A stretch of 13,559 nucleotides of DNA from Desulfotignum sp032250905 (GTDB lineage Bacteria > Desulfobacterota > Desulfobacteria > Desulfobacterales > Desulfobacteraceae). Below, piece by piece: positions 7,740 through 13,559 of the stretch. Below the pieces are notes generated by a model. It was not told the DNA's origin, did no database searches, and worked only from the letters and a program-made list of their open reading frames with translations. The translations under genes and the position numbers were made by a program. Where the stretch lies: positions 1 to 13,559 of the forward strand of contig JAVVEQ010000065.1 of assembly GCA_032250905.1 (NCBI GenBank). Direction: 5' to 3'. How positions within the stretch are numbered: position 1 is the stretch's first letter; every line of letters starts with the position of its first letter.

Positions 7740-8710
7740 TACCTATCCGGGACAACCAGGTTTCCGACTGTGTGCCCGTCGTCACCTATGGGTTGATGGG
7801 CGCCAACCTGCTGGCGTGGTTGTTTCAGCTTCAGATGGGGCTGGCCAGCGAAACATTTTATTACTTTTACGGCATGGTGCCGGCCAAATACACGATCCAG
7901 GAGATGTCCCGGCATTTTTCCGTTTTCAACCAGGTGTTTTCGCTGTTTTCCTACATGTTTCTCCATGGGGGATTCTGGCACCTGCTGGGAAACATGTGGA
8001 CACTGTATATTTTCGGGGACAATGTGGAAGCCCATTTCGGTTCTCTGCGTTTCCTGGGGTTTTATGTGATGTGCGGCCTGATCTCCGGGGCGTTTCATTT
8101 TTTTCTCAATCCGTTTTCAATGGTCCCGACCATTGGCGCCAGCGGTGCCATCGCCGGTGTCATGGGGGCGTATTTCATGCTGTACCCGAGAGCCAGAATC
8201 CTGACCCTGGTGCCCATCATCATCATTCCCTGGTTCATTGAAATCCCTGCGTTCATTTTTCTGGGGATCTGGTTTTTCCTCCAGTTTCTGAATGCTGCCG
8301 GAGAGGGGGCCGGGGCGGGGATTGCCTGGTGGGCACATATCGGCGGGTTTATCGCCGGTCTGGTGCTGGTTAAAATCAACCGCCGGGTTCCTCAAAGCGG
8401 TACCAGAGAAAAGATCCAGCACTACACCAGGAAACAGCACACCCCGAAACTTCAGACCATTCTGGCCACGCCGACATCCAATGACCGGGACCTGTACGGC
8501 ACCATCGAGATTTCATCTTTGGAAGCATTGACCGGCACCCGGAAGCTGATCACCATTCCGTGGGGATTTTCCAAACCATTGTACCGGGTCACCATCCCAC
8601 CCGGGGTGCGGGAAGGTAACCGGTTGCGCCTGGCGGGCATGGGCCGGTCAGTGCCCGGGCAGCCCAAGGGGGACATTTTTTTAACTATACGGATTAAAAA
8701 TGCGATTTAA
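7736..8710 (+). CDS. rhomboid intramembrane serine protease fused to a DnaJ-type C-terminal domain
   Basis: Residues 1-215 are a rhomboid protease of about six membrane helices: FLHGGFWHLLGNMWTLYIFG (76-94, oxyanion Asn86), the catalytic-serine motif GASGA with Ser136, and the catalytic His201 in WWAHIGGFIAG. Both dyad residues are present, so it should be active, cutting membrane proteins within or near the bilayer. After a ~35-residue linker, residues 253-321 look like the C-terminal substrate-binding domain of DnaJ/Hsp40: IEISSLEALTGTRKLITIP, then VTIPPGVREGNRLRLAGMG and a GDIFLTIRI strand. No J domain or zinc finger is seen. It overlaps the upstream gene by 4 bp and the YdbH-like gene by 11 bp. 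The rhomboid call is firm; the DnaJ_C call rests on motif similarity read by eye. Confidence 0.88.
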   Translation: MIPIRDNQVSDCVPVVTYGLMGANLLAWLFQLQMGLASETFYYFYGMVPAKYTIQEMSRHFSVFNQVFSLFSYMFLHGGFWHLLGNMWTLYIFGDNVEAHFGSLRFLGFYVMCGLISGAFHFFLNPFSMVPTIGASGAIAGVMGAYFMLYPRARILTLVPIIIIPWFIEIPAFIFLGIWFFLQFLNAAGEGAGAGIAWWAHIGGFIAGLVLVKINRRVPQSGTREKIQHYTRKQHTPKLQTILATPTSNDRDLYGTIEISSLEALTGTRKLITIPWGFSKPLYRVTIPPGVREGNRLRLAGMGRSVPGQPKGDIFLTIRIKNAI

Positions 8711-11276
8711 ATCGGTCAGTATAAAAATTTTGATGGTTGTGGGGGCGGTGGCCCTTGTCCTGGCCCTGCTGGCTTTGAACCTGCCGGTGGCGGCCCAGTG
8801 GTTCATTAAATACCGGTACGGGGATCTGCTGTCTTCCCAGCAAGTGCAGTTCAATGTATCCCATGTGGGAAAAAATCGGACACTGGTTTCGGATTTGAAA
8901 TGGGGCAGGGATATTTCCATGGAACTGGCCGCTGTTTCCTTTGACAGACAGGGATTCCGACTGCCTGCCGTCCGGAACCTGACTTTGTCCGGGTTGACCA
9001 TCCAGGGACAGTACGATTCCGAACAGGGCCTGGTGATCGATCGGGTTTTTCAGGATGGAGAAATGTCATTTGCATCCGCGTCAGGGGATGGATCATCCCC
9101 GGATGTCAACACCATCCCTGCTGCCTGGCTGCTGTATCTGCCGGATCTGATTCAGGTGAACAATGCCCGGTTGATACTCACAATGAATCAGAATGTCACC
9201 GTGATTCCCTTTAACGGGTCTTTGACGATCAACAAATCCGATCACCAGGTGGTGTGCGAAGCCGCATTTTATCCTTTTGGGCAGCCGGTGACCCTTAAAA
9301 CCCGGATCCATTCTGTGACCGGCATGGAAACGTTTCTATTGCAAGCGGATTCATTCAATTTTCAACCGCTGGCCGGTTTTCTATCCGTGAAAAACAAGCG
9401 CCTTCTGCCTGGCATTGCGGACTGGTCTGTGGAGAAATTAACCCACAACACCTGGCAGTTGGCGGTATCTGATATGATGCTGAAGGGACCGGACGGGCTT
9501 GTGATTCCATATGCCACGGCCCGGATTTTAAAAGAGGAACACCAGGTCACCGTGCTTGGAGAGGCCGGGGTGTCTCATTCAATTTTTTCCGATATCGCTG
9601 CCTCCGGCAGGGCCCGGATACTGCTGGATCCTTCCGGATCCGGTGTCCAGGGTGTGGAATTGACCTGTGAAACACATCCCATGAAAAAGCTGGTCCTGCA
9701 GCATAAAGAAATTTCTGCACAGATGGAACAGCCCTTGGCAGCAGTGTCGCTGCAGATGAAAAATCAAGTGATTGACGGTAATCTGAAGGTCTCTTTTTCA
9801 CAGGCCGGTATTCAGAAGCAGGCTTTGAAGATCACTTCTGGCCGGGGCTCGGTCCAGTCGGACTTTCATGGAAATCAGGATGCCGGCCGCCTGGTGTTTG
9901 ATCTGATATCCAACCTGTCACAGATTGCCATGCATACTCCGGCAAGCGAAGTGAAACTTCAGCGCCTGGACACGACCGGCACGGTTTCCATGGATTTTGC
10001 TAATGGAATGGCCGTGTCTCCCCGCCTGGATCTGACCACGGAACTGGTTTCCGGCAGTGTCACAGTTCCGGGCAAAAACGCGGCCATAGAAGGAATTTGG
10101 GCACAGATACCGGTCACCTATCCCCATGCCGGTGGCGCAGGACGATTTTCTGTTGAAAAACTGCTGTTTAACAACCGGGTTTTCCTGACGGGCAAAGGCG
10201 GTATCCACCGCACCGGAAAGCAGGATGTCCGGTTTGACGGAACCTTTCAGGTGCCGGATACCGATGCGGTGACCATCGCACTCAACGGAACCGCCGGTCT
10301 GGACCCCGGCCCTTATCTGCATGTGACAGCCGAAACGAACCGGTTCAGGTTGTCTCCCTATCGGTTTGAGAACCTGTTGCCCCGCGCGCCGTTTTCGGCC
10401 GAGTATGACCTGGATGTTCAGATATCGGGTTCCGCCGGATGGCAGGATCACCGCCTGACCACGGGTGCGGAACTGGTTATTCATGAGGGGACTGTGTCGG
10501 TGCCGGACCAGAACCTGGACGTTACCGGTATTCAGGGACGTCTGATGTTCAATGATATTCTGGCGCCGTCATCAGTTCCAGGACAGAAGGTGACCATCGA
10601 CCGGATTCAGACGGGTGACTTCAAGGCCACCGATGCAACGGTGCGCTTTACCCTGGAGCCGGGACCCTCTCTGCTGCTGGAAAATATGCAGGTCAACTGG
10701 GCCGGCGGGCGGGTATCCACAGAATCGATCCGGTTTCCTTCTTCGGACCGGTCCGTTGCCCTGACCCTTTACTGTGACCGGATCCAGTTGAACCGGTTAC
10801 TGATCCAGATGGGCGGGTTTGATGCTCAGGGAAACGGCAGTCTGAACGGTCGCATTCCTGTGTTGTTCAAAAACGGGGAACTGTCGTTTGACAATGCATT
10901 TTTATTTTCAACTCCGGGGCAGGGGGGGCGGATTGTGATTCAGAACCCGGAAAAACTGGTGGGCGGAATTCCCATGGATTCCCCCCGGTTCAGCCAACTG
11001 GATCTGGCAAGTGAAGCCTTGAAAGATTTCGAATATACCTGGGCCAAGCTCACCTTTGACACCCAGGGAGAAACCCTGACCGTAAACATGGAACTGGACG
11101 GCAAACCGGGCCGGGTCCTGCCGTTTGTATATGAAAAAGATATCAATTCGTTTGTCCGGGTGGATGCCCAGAGTCCGGGTTCCCGTTTCCAGGGCATTAA
11201 ACTGGATGTGAACCTGACCCTTCCTTTCAACCGGGTGATGAATTTTGGAAACCAGATCCGGAAACTGTTAAAATAA
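8700..11276 (+). CDS. YdbH family AsmA-like intermembrane phospholipid transport protein
   Basis: This 858-residue protein is close in size to E. coli YdbH (about 880). A single N-terminal membrane anchor (residues ~8-32) is followed by a long periplasmic part of repeating beta-strand character, as in AsmA-like bridges. The C-terminal third carries the family pattern: GNGSLNGRIPVLFKNGELSF, a PGQGGRI segment, ASEALKDFEYTWAKLTF, and a final LDVNLTLPFNRVMNF. In E. coli, YdbH is one of three partly redundant AsmA-like proteins (with TamB and YhdP) carrying phospholipids to the outer membrane, and it docks on the lipoprotein YnbE. The YnbE- and YdbL-like genes directly downstream make the assignment strong. 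The ATG overlaps the rhomboid end by 11 bp and has only a weak Shine-Dalgarno, consistent with coupling. Confidence 0.85.
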   Translation: MRFKSVSIKILMVVGAVALVLALLALNLPVAAQWFIKYRYGDLLSSQQVQFNVSHVGKNRTLVSDLKWGRDISMELAAVSFDRQGFRLPAVRNLTLSGLTIQGQYDSEQGLVIDRVFQDGEMSFASASGDGSSPDVNTIPAAWLLYLPDLIQVNNARLILTMNQNVTVIPFNGSLTINKSDHQVVCEAAFYPFGQPVTLKTRIHSVTGMETFLLQADSFNFQPLAGFLSVKNKRLLPGIADWSVEKLTHNTWQLAVSDMMLKGPDGLVIPYATARILKEEHQVTVLGEAGVSHSIFSDIAASGRARILLDPSGSGVQGVELTCETHPMKKLVLQHKEISAQMEQPLAAVSLQMKNQVIDGNLKVSFSQAGIQKQALKITSGRGSVQSDFHGNQDAGRLVFDLISNLSQIAMHTPASEVKLQRLDTTGTVSMDFANGMAVSPRLDLTTELVSGSVTVPGKNAAIEGIWAQIPVTYPHAGGAGRFSVEKLLFNNRVFLTGKGGIHRTGKQDVRFDGTFQVPDTDAVTIALNGTAGLDPGPYLHVTAETNRFRLSPYRFENLLPRAPFSAEYDLDVQISGSAGWQDHRLTTGAELVIHEGTVSVPDQNLDVTGIQGRLMFNDILAPSSVPGQKVTIDRIQTGDFKATDATVRFTLEPGPSLLLENMQVNWAGGRVSTESIRFPSSDRSVALTLYCDRIQLNRLLIQMGGFDAQGNGSLNGRIPVLFKNGELSFDNAFLFSTPGQGGRIVIQNPEKLVGGIPMDSPRFSQLDLASEALKDFEYTWAKLTFDTQGETLTVNMELDGKPGRVLPFVYEKDINSFVRVDAQSPGSRFQGIKLDVNLTLPFNRVMNFGNQIRKLLK

Positions 11277-11287
11277 AAGGAGAGATG

Positions 11288-11512
11288 ATGACCTTGAAAT
11301 CCCGTGTACTTTTATGGGTATTGATGGCGATGCTGCTGGGCGCCTGTCAAACCCGCCATGAAGTGGATGTCAAACCGGTGGAAGTCAAGCCCATTCACAT
11401 CACCATTGATGTGAATGTCAAGGTGCAGAAGGCATTGGATGATTTTTTCGGAGACATTGATGCCCAGGAGGACAAAATCATGGAAAAAATGGAGAAAAAA
11501 AATGAGGAATAA
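11288..11512 (+). CDS. YnbE-like outer-membrane lipoprotein
   Basis: This is a small lipoprotein of 74 residues. A basic, hydrophobic signal (MTLKSRVLLWVLMAMLLGAC) ends in the lipobox LGAC, and the residue after the cysteine is Gln, compatible with outer-membrane sorting by the Lol rule. The mature part contains alternating valine and isoleucine residues (VDVKPVEVKPIHITIDVNV) that would form edge beta-strands, then an acidic helical tail. In E. coli, YnbE stacks onto the end of YdbH to complete the bridge to the outer membrane. Two ATG codons stand in tandem (11285, 11288); GGAG at 11279-11282 gives the better 5-nt spacing to 11288. It lies 11 bp after the YdbH gene and overlaps the YdbL gene by 11 bp. 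Confidence 0.83.
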   Translation: MTLKSRVLLWVLMAMLLGACQTRHEVDVKPVEVKPIHITIDVNVKVQKALDDFFGDIDAQEDKIMEKMEKKNEE

Positions 11513-11873
11513 GCAATGGTCTTTGTGGATTTTTCTGGTAATCATGACACTGGTGGCCGCCGCCGGTCCGGTGCTGGCCCAGGGAATCAAGGAACGGATG
11601 AAAGAACGGCTTCCGGTGATTGCAGAGCTGAAAAAACAGGGTATTGTGGGTGAAAGCAACCGGGGATATCTGGCGTTTGTGGGCACCGAAAAAAGCCATG
11701 AGGCCCTGATTTCTGAGGAGAATCAGGACCGGAAAACCATTTACGCACATATCGCGGAACAACAGAACACGTCACTTACAGTGGTGGAAAAGAACCGGGC
11801 CCTGCAGCTGGCGGAACGGGCCGCTCCGGGAACCTATGTCCAGAAGCCGGATGGTACCTGGGTAAAGAAATAA
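11502..11873 (+). CDS. YdbL family periplasmic protein (DUF1318)
   Basis: The 123-residue protein starts with a signal peptide (hydrophobic core LWIFLVIMTLVAAAG, cleavage probably after VLA at residues 24-26). The mature part has the DUF1318 pattern: KKQGIVGESNRGYLAFVG, then NQDRKTIYAHIAEQQNTS, RALQLAERAAPGTYVQ and a final GTWVKK. In E. coli, YdbL is the periplasmic partner of the YdbH-YnbE bridge with a proposed chaperone-like role. The ATG at 11502 is chosen because GGAG at 11491-11494 is 7 nt upstream and the signal peptide then starts the protein; a longer in-frame reading from 11415 runs through the lipoprotein gene and puts basic residues ahead of the signal. This is the last gene of the operon. 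Confidence 0.85.
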   Translation: MRNKQWSLWIFLVIMTLVAAAGPVLAQGIKERMKERLPVIAELKKQGIVGESNRGYLAFVGTEKSHEALISEENQDRKTIYAHIAEQQNTSLTVVEKNRALQLAERAAPGTYVQKPDGTWVKK

Positions 11874-11884
11874 ACCATGGACCG

Positions 11885-11909
11885 GATGGCGGAAAATTAT
11901 TCCGCCATC
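11885..11909. terminator. hairpin between convergent genes, probable bidirectional terminator
   Basis: A perfect 10-bp inverted repeat (GATGGCGGAA/TTCCGCCATC) with an AATTA loop lies 12 bp after the YdbL stop and spans the end of the convergent gene, whose TAA stop falls in the loop. No T-run follows on either strand, so it may act weakly or with a factor. Confidence 0.5.
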
Positions 11910-12319
11910 AGCCGGGTCAATTCTTTGTGGATGCAGAAGTAGATATCTTCATCACTACCGTAAACATCGATGACATCCTTGTGGTTGATCAGTTTTTCCA
12001 CCACGAACGCGGTCAGGTAAAGGCTGGCAATGTTGGGGTTGGCAATCAGGGTGCGGAAGGGTGCCACCGCATAATCCACGTCAAAATCTTCCGACTTGAT
12101 CAACGTATCCAGGCAGCGGATGATCTGATTTTCGATGGCGGATTTGCTCACTGTCTCAATGAGTCCGCTTTCGATGAGTTTCATGGCCACTTTGTTGGCA
12201 AAATAGTCGATGTTGTCCCGGATCGCATTGAGGGTTCGGATTCTGTCTCTTTCTTTGGATGATTCTATTTTGGAAAGGAGTTTTGCCTCTCTGTTTCCGG
12301 AATAAAAAATTTTTGCCAT
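11897..12319 (-). CDS. conserved-looking alpha-helical protein of unknown function
   Basis: This 140-residue protein is not one I recognise. It is soluble, largely helical and charged, without a signal peptide or membrane segment. It begins MAKIFYSGNREAKLLSK, has an IRDNIDYFANKVAMKLIESG region, and ends in a segment with FCIHKELTRLMAE. No catalytic motif stands out. A ribosome binding site of the type AAGGAAA lies about 8 nt before the ATG on the minus strand, and a well-formed promoter lies 44 bp further up. The helical-repeat-like pattern might suggest a protein-interaction role, but that is a guess. It converges on the ydbH-type operon with only a hairpin between. Confidence 0.75.
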   Translation of the reverse strand: MAKIFYSGNREAKLLSKIESSKERDRIRTLNAIRDNIDYFANKVAMKLIESGLIETVSKSAIENQIIRCLDTLIKSEDFDVDYAVAPFRTLIANPNIASLYLTAFVVEKLINHKDVIDVYGSDEDIYFCIHKELTRLMAE

Positions 12320-12369
12320 GATATATTTCCTTCCCTTTGCAACGGGTTTCTTTTTTTTGCTAATCCATT

Positions 12370-12398
12370 ATTATATTTATAAACAGGGTAATTGGCAA
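12370..12398 (-). promoter_or_regulatory. near-consensus sigma-70 promoter of the 11897-12319 gene
   Basis: Read on the minus strand, TTGCCA (plus 12393-12398) and a perfect -10 TATAAT (plus 12370-12375) are spaced by exactly 17 bp. The transcript would start near 12363 with a leader of about 44 nt. Confidence 0.7.
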
Positions 12399-12414
12399 GG
12401 ATAAATCCTTGCCA
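12393..12414. promoter_or_regulatory. 22-bp palindrome overlapping the -35 box, candidate operator
   Basis: TGGCAAGGA and TCCTTGCCA form a perfect 9-bp inverted repeat around TAAA. One arm contains the -35 hexamer of the minus-strand promoter, so a bound dimer would block or recruit RNA polymerase. No T-run follows on either strand, which argues against a terminator. The binding protein is unknown. Confidence 0.5.
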
Positions 12415-12476
12415 GTGAAAATTTCAATTCAGGTTCTTCATCTTCAAAGGCCCGTCCCTTAAATTGGGTCTGAAAC

Positions 12477-12516
12477 AAAAAAAGGCTCTCATGATTAAAA
12501 ATCATGAGAGCCTTTT
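12477..12516 (-). terminator. intrinsic terminator downstream of the tRNA-Phe 3' end
   Basis: A perfect 17-bp stem (12480-12496 with 12500-12516) around an AAA loop is followed on the minus strand by a run of seven T (12483 down to 12477). It lies 6 bp after the CCA end of the tRNA-Phe fragment, so it is probably the native terminator of that tRNA gene. The A-rich and T-rich stem ends would also allow function on the plus strand. Confidence 0.88.
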
Positions 12517-12522
12517 GAAATC

Positions 12523-12567
12523 TGGTGCCCAGGAACAGAATCGAACTGCTGACACGGGGATTTTCAG
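12523..12567 (-). tRNA. partial tRNA-Phe (3' half), likely attachment site of an integrated element
   Basis: On the minus strand the 45 bases match tRNA-Phe positions 32-76. They give the anticodon loop CTGAAAA with anticodon GAA, the 3' anticodon stem TCCCC, variable loop GTGTC, a T-arm AGCAG-TTCGATT-CTGTT that pairs (with one G-T wobble), acceptor strand CCTGGGC and an encoded CCA. The 5' half is absent: the next base cannot pair at position 31, and no GCCCAGG acceptor strand occurs at the expected distance. It is therefore not a functional tRNA but the fragment left when an element integrates into the 3' end of a tRNA gene. Confidence 0.85.
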
Positions 12568-12699
12568 AGATAGTGCCTGTCATTTTCAAGGTGTTTGATA
12601 TTGCTTAACACATTGAAAATATATGCAGTTTTAAACAGGACAATTCAAAACAATTTTACACCATTTTCCACACTTTATATGATTTTCTTTAGCCATTCT

Positions 12700-12876
12700 T
12701 TAGCGATTATTTGATGATTCTTGTTCTATTTTTTCGTCATGTGTTTCTTTTGGGAGGGACACATTAATTGCAAATACTCGAAGTGGATTTTTGCCTGAAA
12801 CAATATCAACCAATCCTTTTCTTAAAACATTATGGTCAGTTTGGATGTCATCTAAACCCCGATATGCAGAGTTTTT
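12700..12876 (-). pseudogene. broken minus-strand gene, C-terminal fragment
   Basis: A minus-strand frame of 58 sense codons runs from an in-frame TAA (12877-12879) to a TAA stop (12700-12702). It reads like real protein: AYRGLDDIQTDHNVLRKGL, then VDIVSGKNPLRVFAINVSLP and a polar tail ending EQESSNNR. No start codon with a ribosome binding site opens it. Directly upstream, other frames give protein-like pieces (AYKIFKKTL near 12870-12895; NMGSAVLSMILLEKS near 12902-12945), so the gene may have suffered frameshifts in A/T runs. I do not recognise the family. Confidence 0.35.
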
Positions 12877-13089
12877 TTAAAAATTTTGTAGGCAAGGTTT
12901 AAGATTTTTCTAAAAGTATCATGGAAAGAACAGCACTTCCCATATTTGACAGATTATTCCTGTATGTTATAATTTAAATATACCCCTTTCCTTTTGAGGT
13001 CGTGTAAGCAATTTCCCCCCACGGCTTTCGTTCCGCAAATCGCTAAAATTAAAATAACGCCGACCAATTCTGTCCGGCAATACAATAGT

Positions 13090-13194
13090 GCCTAATCTAT
13101 GTCGCAAAGCGACAGCAAAACCTTTCCCAGTCTTACAAATAAACCCCGTAATCCCGATGAAATGTTTTGCTGTCCCTCAGGGACAAGATTAGGC
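13090..13194. repeat. 105-bp composite palindrome with nested hairpins
   Basis: The outer ends are a perfect 9-bp inverted repeat GCCTAATCT (13090-13098) / AGATTAGGC (13186-13194). Inside, GACAGCAAAAC (13111-13121) pairs with GTTTTGCTGTC (13164-13174). Each arm also carries its own small hairpin, GTCGC-AAA-GCGAC (13101-13113) and GTCCC-TCA-GGGAC (13172-13184). Paired palindromes in opposite orientation resemble the REP/BIME-type elements moved by Y1 (IS200/IS605/RAYT) transposases. The same fold could instead be a structured RNA. The structure is certain, its nature is not. Confidence 0.6.
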
Positions 13195-13238
13195 AAAATA
13201 AAATATTCTTAATATTAAAAATATAAAGGAGGTGCCGA

Positions 13239-13418
13239 ATGGGAAATCCGTGGAAAGAGGACATTGAGAATTATCTTGAAAGCAAGAAACGGGAAATCGA
13301 AAGGGAACTCCGTGATCCGATGACTAAGGGGAGCAAAAAAAGAGACCTGGGGGAAGCCCTGCTCTTAATCACCCTTATGCAGTCCGGGGGAACACAACAA
13401 TTTCAAGGCTATCATTAA
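13239..13418 (+). CDS. small hypothetical protein
   Basis: The 59-codon ORF has a very strong ribosome binding site: AAGGAGGT at 13226-13233, with GGAGG 6 nt before the ATG. The peptide begins MGNPWKEDIENYLESKKREI, is highly charged and helical in its first 40 residues, then has a short hydrophobic stretch EALLLITLMQ and ends QQFQGYH. I do not recognise it. It is GC-richer than the surrounding DNA, which supports real coding. It follows the 105-bp palindrome and precedes another ORF, so it is probably cargo of the presumed integrated element. Confidence 0.6.
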   Translation: MGNPWKEDIENYLESKKREIERELRDPMTKGSKKRDLGEALLLITLMQSGGTQQFQGYH

Positions 13419-13486
13419 AAGCCAAACCGAAAGCAGGGCGGTATATCTCTGCTGATTTATTCATTTATTAATTAACATAAAAAATT

Positions 13487-13559
13487 ATGAAACTTAATGA
13501 ACAAATAGAGCAACTTAAAAAACAATTAGGGGATAAAGAAAGAATTATTGAAGAACTGG
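13487..13559 (+). CDS. start of a CDS running off the window, predicted coiled coil
   Basis: An open frame from ATG 13487 continues to the window end (24 codons), beginning MKLNEQIEQLKKQL and rich in Glu, Lys, Gln and Ile/Leu with heptad-like spacing, as in a coiled coil. No clear Shine-Dalgarno precedes the ATG; the upstream 50 bp are almost entirely A and T. The product cannot be identified from this piece and the true start could lie elsewhere. Confidence 0.4.
   Translation, partial: MKLNEQIEQLKKQLGDKERIIEEL

Larger units (their letters stand above)
12568..13238. other. AT-rich gene-poor edge of a presumed integrated element
   Basis: From the tRNA break onward the composition turns AT-rich and compact operons end. 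The stretch holds a frame-broken minus-strand coding remnant (12700-12876 and possibly up to about 12960) and a 105-bp composite palindrome (13090-13194), both listed separately. A further imperfect hairpin pairs GCCG (13059-13062) with CGGC (13075-13078). No integrase gene is visible. Confidence 0.5.

Noticed and set aside
7705..8241. Plus-strand open frame of 178 codons overlapping the rhomboid gene
   Set aside because: The rhomboid frame carries intact catalytic motifs; this alternative frame has a composition typical of an out-of-frame reading.
11415..11873. Longer start for the YdbL-like gene
   Set aside because: It would run through the lipoprotein gene and put a basic stretch before the signal peptide; the ATG at 11502 has a well-placed GGAG.
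12523..12600. Complete tRNA-Phe gene
   Set aside because: Only positions 32-76 are present; no 5' acceptor strand, D-arm or 5' anticodon stem follows.
12570..13093. Direct 9-mer repeat ATAGTGCCT at 12570-12578 and 13085-13093
   Set aside because: Too short to support a duplication or target-site claim.
1..13559. CRISPR array
   Set aside because: No regularly spaced direct repeats were seen anywhere in the window.

Overview
The window looks like a chromosomal segment of an anaerobic, Gram-negative sulfate-reducing deltaproteobacterium, probably of the Desulfobacterales. The basis is the moderately GC-rich genes, an ArsR-methyltransferase fusion of the SahR type, a YdbH/YnbE/YdbL envelope module (which implies an outer membrane) and the overall protein style. 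The assignment is by recognition only; no search was run.

Layout. Bases 1-706 are AT-rich and hold no convincing gene, apart from a possible decayed minus-strand coding tail and, at the right end, a promoter with an overlapping palindrome. A plus-strand run follows (707-6333): a universal stress protein, an ArsR-methyltransferase fusion (SahR-like), the bifunctional mannose-1-phosphate guanylyltransferase/mannose-6-phosphate isomerase ManC, a YqgE/AlgH-family protein and a large dynamin-like GTPase whose ATG directly follows the YqgE stop. The GTPase gene converges on and overlaps a minus-strand HD-domain protein (6298-6858).

A second plus-strand operon (6930-11873) is packed with overlapping or near-overlapping genes: a SLOG-fold 'putative molybdenum carrier' protein, a rhomboid protease fused to a DnaJ-like C-terminal domain, then a complete YdbH-YnbE-YdbL set. 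In E. coli that set forms an inner-to-outer-membrane bridge for phospholipid transport. The proposed combination of a membrane protease with a chaperone-type substrate-binding domain and a lipid bridge is the most interesting functional cluster here. A 10-bp-stem hairpin separates this operon from a convergent minus-strand gene of unknown function (11897-12319). That gene has a near-consensus promoter overlapped by a 22-bp palindrome.

At 12523-12567 lies the 3' half of a tRNA-Phe gene (positions 32-76, with CCA) on the minus strand, followed in its direction of transcription by a 17-bp-stem terminator. The 5' half is missing. This is the typical scar of an integrative element in a tRNA gene. 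The lower-coordinate side is probably core chromosome, and the AT-rich DNA from about 12568 to the window end is probably the edge of an integrated element. That edge holds a broken minus-strand coding remnant, a 105-bp composite palindrome, a 59-codon ORF with a strong ribosome binding site, and the start of another CDS.
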